Source: Elgaria multicarinata webbii (Eukaryota > Chordata > Lepidosauria > Squamata > Anguidae). From it: a DNA stretch of 64,000 bases. Below the pieces are notes generated by a model. It was not told where the DNA came from. It was given only the letters and a program-made list of their open reading frames with translations, and did no database searches. The translations under genes and the position numbers were made by a program. Shown in pieces: positions 58,304-64,000 of the stretch (position 1 is the stretch's first letter; each line of letters opens with the position of its first letter). Where the stretch lies: positions 12,369,501-12,433,500 of the forward strand of contig NC_086179.1 of the NCBI RefSeq assembly GCF_023053635.1, given 5' to 3'.

Positions 58304-59130
58304 TGGCCCTGTTCAGAAAACACCTTAAACCACAGCTTTAACCATGGTGAATAAAGCAAAAAGCCTTATTCACCATGGGTAAAGCCATGGTTTAAAGTGT
58401 CTTCTGAACATGGCCTGGCTTCCTGGCTTAACCACCATGGCTCTGACCATGTTACTCCGCTTCTGAAATCTCTTCATTGGCTTCCAATTCATTTCAGAAT
58501 CCAATATAAACTTCTCCTGTTAACCTTCAAAGCTTTTCACGGTCTAGCTCCTTCCTATCTCTCCTCTCTCATCTCACACTATTGCCCCGCTCGTGCTCTT
58601 CGCTCCTCTGATGCCATGTTTCTCGCCTGCCCAAGGGCCTCTACTTCCCTTGCTCGGCTCCGTCCATTTTCTTCTGCTGCCCCTTACGCCTGGAACGCTC
58701 TTCCAGAACATTTGAGAACTTCAAGTTCAATCGCAGCTTTTAAAGCTCAACTAAAAACTTTTCTTTTTCCTAAAGCTTTTAAAACTTGATGTTGTGCGGA
58801 CTTTATACTGTTAGTTTTACCCTACCCTGTGCCTGCTTACCCTACCCTGTGCCTGTTGGCATTCTCTTCCCCTCCTTATTGTTTTACTATGATTTTATTA
58901 GATTGTAAGCCTATGCGGCAGGGTCTTGCTATTTACTGTTTTACTCTGTACAGCACCATGTACATTGATGGTGCTATATAAATAAATAAATAAATAAATA
59001 AATGAATAAATAATAATAATAATAAAGCCATGGTGGTTAAGCCAGAAAGCCAGGCCGTGTTCAGAAGACACCTTAAGCCATGGCTTTAACCATGCTGAAT
59101 AAAGCAAAAAAAAACCATATTCATATGACA
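58304..59130. mobile_element. Palindromic element(s) with an inserted L2 LINE end
   Basis: 58304-58417 is a self-contained palindrome ('ggccctgttcagaaaacacc' ... 'tgtcttctgaacatggcc'). The adjoining 'tggcttcctggcttaaccac' is mirrored at about 59033-59058 ('gtggttaagccagaaagcca'), so a second palindrome has been opened. Inside it sits an L2 3' end in plus orientation (about 58440-59030, with VTPLLKSLHWLPIHFRIQYK and PYAWNALPEHLRTSSSIAAF, ending 'gatggtgctatataaataaa'). Confidence 0.72.
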
Positions 59131-59711
59131 CCTCCAAGTCCAGATTTTTACTCAGCCAAAAGGACAGATGACTCTTTACTGATCCATCCCAGACCAAAAT
59201 AGAATTATTGACTGATGCCCCTTTTTGTGTTGCGTTCCCCCATCCCCCGTCTTCCATTCTCTTTTGTTCTTCCCATAAAGGAAATATTCTGATTCTACAG
59301 TGCATGATTAACGGTGGCGCTTAATGGAAAATTTATTATGTGTTGGACATGGGAGCAGGGAAAAAGAGCAGCAGCAGTGGAGCTGTTATTATCGGAGGCC
59401 GATCTAACTCAGCCATGAAATAGGATCTGGTCCTTGTGTCTCTCGTCTGTTTCACCTCTTCATTTCAGATGACTGGCTGTGTAAGCCTGCGGCTGACAAA
59501 TTGGTACTAAACAAATGCTCAGGAGTAGCCGTATAGATTAGGAGATAAGGTGGAAAAGGAGAGAACGACCCTGGAAGGGAAGGCAGGCACCACTTCCCAA
59601 GTCAGCCCCGTGGGCAGCAAAAACAAGAGATTTATTTATTTAGTGGGTTGTGTACGGGTGGAAGGTTGCCTTTGGCCTGGTGGTTCACAACTTGTACAAG
59701 CTGGTGCTAAG
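59131..59711 (-). other. ABCC9 intron, nothing recognised
   Basis: No exon or classified repeat is seen. Confidence 0.45.
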
Positions 59712-61639
<1,928 letters not shown>

Positions 61640-61654
61640 GTTGTAGCTTTTTAA

Positions 61655-62132
61655 GCATTCCTGAGGTGAGGAAGGGATTACAGAAGTCACTTTTTTTAAC
61701 TAGAGATGGAGAAATACTTCATACAAGTCAAGTTCTGTTGAGCCTTGGAGTGGCCAGTGAAGCCAGCTTTTGACACTGGATATGCAAGTTAAAAAATAAA
61801 CACAACGGTAGGCTTTGGTGGAACTAGGTGGAAAGTAGAAGAAGGGAGCAGAGGTCAGTATCCAATTCAACACTCATGCTAACGTAAATTTCATTGCACT
61901 AGCGTAAGTGACCTCTAGCGCAACGCCAAAAGCATTTGTTAGCGCAACAGGTTAAAATTGTGGTGCCAGAGGTCGCTTATGCTAGCACAGTGTAATTTAT
62001 ATTAGCGGTAGTGTTGAATGCTGAGTCACGACAGATCATGTTGCTGCTAGGGCAGTGTCCATGAGTACAAAGGCATTGGGTAATCCTGCAGGGATTCTTC
62101 ATATCTCACTTCTGTACTGATCACACACTAAT
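61655..62132 (-). other. ABCC9 intron, nothing recognised
   Basis: Around 61875-62010 the phrase 'taacgtaaatttcattgcac' and 'agtgtaatttatattagc' are mirror-like, suggesting a small palindrome. No exon is seen. Confidence 0.4.
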
Positions 62133-62290
62133 CTGTGGAAGGGTTATTACTCAGTAGTAGAGAGCTTATGTACTTAGAATGTAGACAGGCACCAGGTTCA
62201 GCCCCTGTCATCTCCACCTAAGTTGAGGACAGACCATAGCTCAGTAGCAGAGCAACTGATTGGTATGGAGAAGGTCCCCGGTAAGGATGT
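62133..62290 (+). mobile_element. tRNA-derived SINE heads (two, partial)
   Basis: 'tactcagtagtagagagctt' with 'caggttcagcccc' and, after it, 'catagctcagtagcagagca' with 'gagaaggtcccc' look like two SINE heads in tandem. The body is lost. Confidence 0.5.
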
Positions 62291-62486
62291 CAGAAAAACC
62301 CGCAAATGCATTTGGATTTCTAACCAGCTTCAGTTAATTTCCACTTGCATTAGCGCATGGAGAACAAAATTCAGGTAAAATAAAAATTCGGATCCGTCAA
62401 TGAGCAGACCATGGAATGAAAGATGCCTGATAATCCAGGAAATCCAGATGGGATGGATTAAACAAAATCTGTACAGCCATAGTCGT

Positions 62487-63038
62487 GGGCCTCATCTACA
62501 CCAAGCAGGATATTGCACTATGAAAGCGGTATATAAAAGGCAGGAGCCACACTGCTGCTTTATAGCGGTACTGAAGTGCACTGACAACTGTTGGGGCCCA
62601 TTGATAGGGTGACCATATGAAAAGGAGGACAGGGCTCCTGTGCCTTTAACAGTTGTATTGAAAAGGAAATTTCAGCATCTGTCATTTGTATATATGGAGA
62701 ACCTGGTGAAATTTCCTCTTCATCACAACAGTTAAAGCTGCAGGAGCCCTGCCCTCTTTTAAATCTGGTCACTCTTGTATAGCTCCTGCACTTTAACTGT
62801 TGCGATGAAGAGGAAATTTCACCAGGTTCTCCATATATACAAATGACACCTGCTGAAATTCCCTTGTCTATACAACTGTTAAAGATACAGGAGCCCTGTC
62901 CTCCTTTTCATATGGTCACCCTACCCATTGACACATACCATATACCGCTTCCACACTGCTATATCCTGCTTGGTGTGGCTCCTGCCTTTTATATATCACT
63001 TTCATAGTGCAATATCCTGCTTGGTGTAGACTAGGCCC
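62487..63038. mobile_element. Palindromic element, family C, interrupted by family B1
   Basis: The ends are GGGCCTCATCTACACCAAGC and GGTGTAGACTAGGCCC, with the inner 'gcggtatataaaaggcagga' and 'ctgctttatagcggtactga' seen in the intact copy at 63197-63446. A B1 element is inserted at the sequence 'cccattga'. Confidence 0.83.
62605..62922 (+). mobile_element. hAT-like element, family B1, full length (318 bp)
   Basis: The ends are TAGGGTGACCATATGAAAAG and its inverse ...CATATGGTCACCCTA. An exact 8-bp duplication 'cccattga' flanks it (62597-62604 and 62923-62930). The empty site exists in this window in the second family C copy near 63318. It has the double-palindrome layout of 28098-28412. Confidence 0.93.
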
Positions 63039-63196
63039 TGGTTTATCCCTCTCTCCAATGCCAATGTACAAGCATGAGTGATGTCGCTTATGTAGCCAAA
63101 ATGGCCGCACTCATGCACCTCTGCTCAGATCAGAAAGACAACATGGCCAGCATCAGGGGATGCTGGTTATTGCCGGCCTGAACCACTTGGTGACAT

Positions 63197-63446
63197 TGGG
63201 GTCTAATCTACACCAAGCAGGATATTGCACTATGGAAGTGGTAAGAAAACGGTATATAAAAGGCAGGAGCCACACTACTGCTTTATAGCGGTACTGAAGT
63301 GCCCTGACAACTGTTGGGGCCCATTGACACAGACCATATATCGCTTTCATAGGGCTATATCCTGCTTGGTGTGGCTCCTGCCTTTTATATACCACTTTCA
63401 TACTGCTTTCTCAGTGCTATATCCTGCTTGGTGTAGATGAGGCCCC
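63197..63446. mobile_element. Palindromic element, family C, uninterrupted copy
   Basis: The left end 'gggtctaatctacaccaagc' mirrors the right end 'gcttggtgtagatgaggccc'; the inner 'ggcaggagccacactactgc' mirrors 'gtgtggctcctgcctttta'. Confidence 0.83.
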
Positions 63447-63590
63447 AGACTCAATCCCTGGCATAAAGGCTCAGACCTCTGCCTGAAACCCTGGGGAGCT
63501 GTAGCCAACTGGAGTAGAGAGCACTCAACCAGATAGAATGGTCAGGCTTATTTTAAGGCCGCTTCTTATGTGCTTTATGTGGACAGGTTT
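63447..63590 (+). mobile_element. tRNA-derived SINE body
   Basis: 'agactcaatccctggcat', 'ctgcctgaaaccctggggag' and 'ttttaaggccgcttcttatg' match the body and end of the SINE at 40811-41030. The head may have been displaced by the family C element to its left. Confidence 0.55.
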
Positions 63591-63835
63591 ACATTCCCTA
63601 ACCCACTGCACCATAGAGAGGATCATAGATACTGAAGTCACATGAGAACATTCTAGAAGCCTCTAGAACAGTCATCAAGCTGCACGGAAAGAGCGGGATT
63701 TTCCTGAGGTCATGGGACTTGAGTTTCTTTCCCACCCTCCTCTTCTAGCACAATGGACAACCTAAAAGTAACGTTAACATTTCACCAGAGTCTGGAAGCT
63801 TATCCAACTTGGAATTAAAGGAATTATGAACTATG

Positions 63836-64000
63836 AAGTGCAGGCTGATGGCTCCAATTGTGGTGGGGCCGTGAATCCATTCCGGTTTCCAATCAGTACC
63901 AGCCAGAACTTTAAAGGAATGATCCAAAGTGCTGAACCTATTTTGGGGATTGGGTTCAGCACCTTTGATAGGTCCTTTAGAATTCTGGGTGGTTCTGACT
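63836..64000. mobile_element. Palindromic hAT-type element, family G, cut by the window edge
   Basis: 'gcaggctgatggctccaatt', 'gtggggccgtgaatccattc' and 'gtgctgaacctattttgggg' match the copy at 41143-41325. The right half is outside the window. Confidence 0.72.

Overview
The window is vertebrate nuclear DNA, most probably from a squamate reptile. It has spliced genes with long introns. Its repeats are CR1 and L2-clade LINEs, an L1 ORF2 3' fragment, tRNA-derived SINEs, many short palindromic DNA transposons and abundant microsatellites. The repeat mix is what points to a lizard or snake; no species is claimed.

Two host genes are present, both on the minus strand: the two subunits of one ATP-sensitive potassium channel. 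KCNJ8 (Kir6.1, pore subunit) is complete: coding exons 29412-30312 and 32452-32816, plus a probable non-coding first exon ending at 37173. The predicted protein is 421 aa. About 9 kb further right lies the 3' end of ABCC9 (SUR2, the regulatory ABC subunit): exons 60900-60978, 56045-56153, 52894-52997, 50801-50934 and 48972-49034, then two alternative last coding exons, 48161-48298 (SUR2A tail) and 46701-46838 (SUR2B tail). All splice phases join cleanly and together encode nucleotide-binding domain 2 from Walker A to the C terminus. The earlier ABCC9 exons lie beyond the right edge. The order matches the known KCNJ8-ABCC9 pairing of other vertebrates. The proteins act together: Kir6.1 forms the K+ pore and SUR2 senses Mg-nucleotides, and the choice of 2A or 2B tail tunes the channel.

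Layout: 1-28 kb is gene-free and repeat-rich. 28-38 kb is KCNJ8. 38-46 kb is the intergenic stretch, with CR1 pieces, SINEs and a 33-bp minisatellite. 46-61 kb is the ABCC9 3' end. 61-64 kb is repeat-filled upstream intron.

The most interesting signals are regulatory or structural. The Walker A exon of ABCC9 sits between two LINE fragments that almost touch its splice sites. A (TC)n microsatellite forms the polypyrimidine tract of the SUR2A-specific exon. A 5S rRNA-derived sequence lies about 55 bp after one ABCC9 exon. A long CR1 inverted repeat lies in an ABCC9 intron. A family of GC-rich, non-autonomous DNA transposons with 3-bp target duplications occurs about ten times. I saw no CRISPR array, no bacterial operon and no intact transposase gene.
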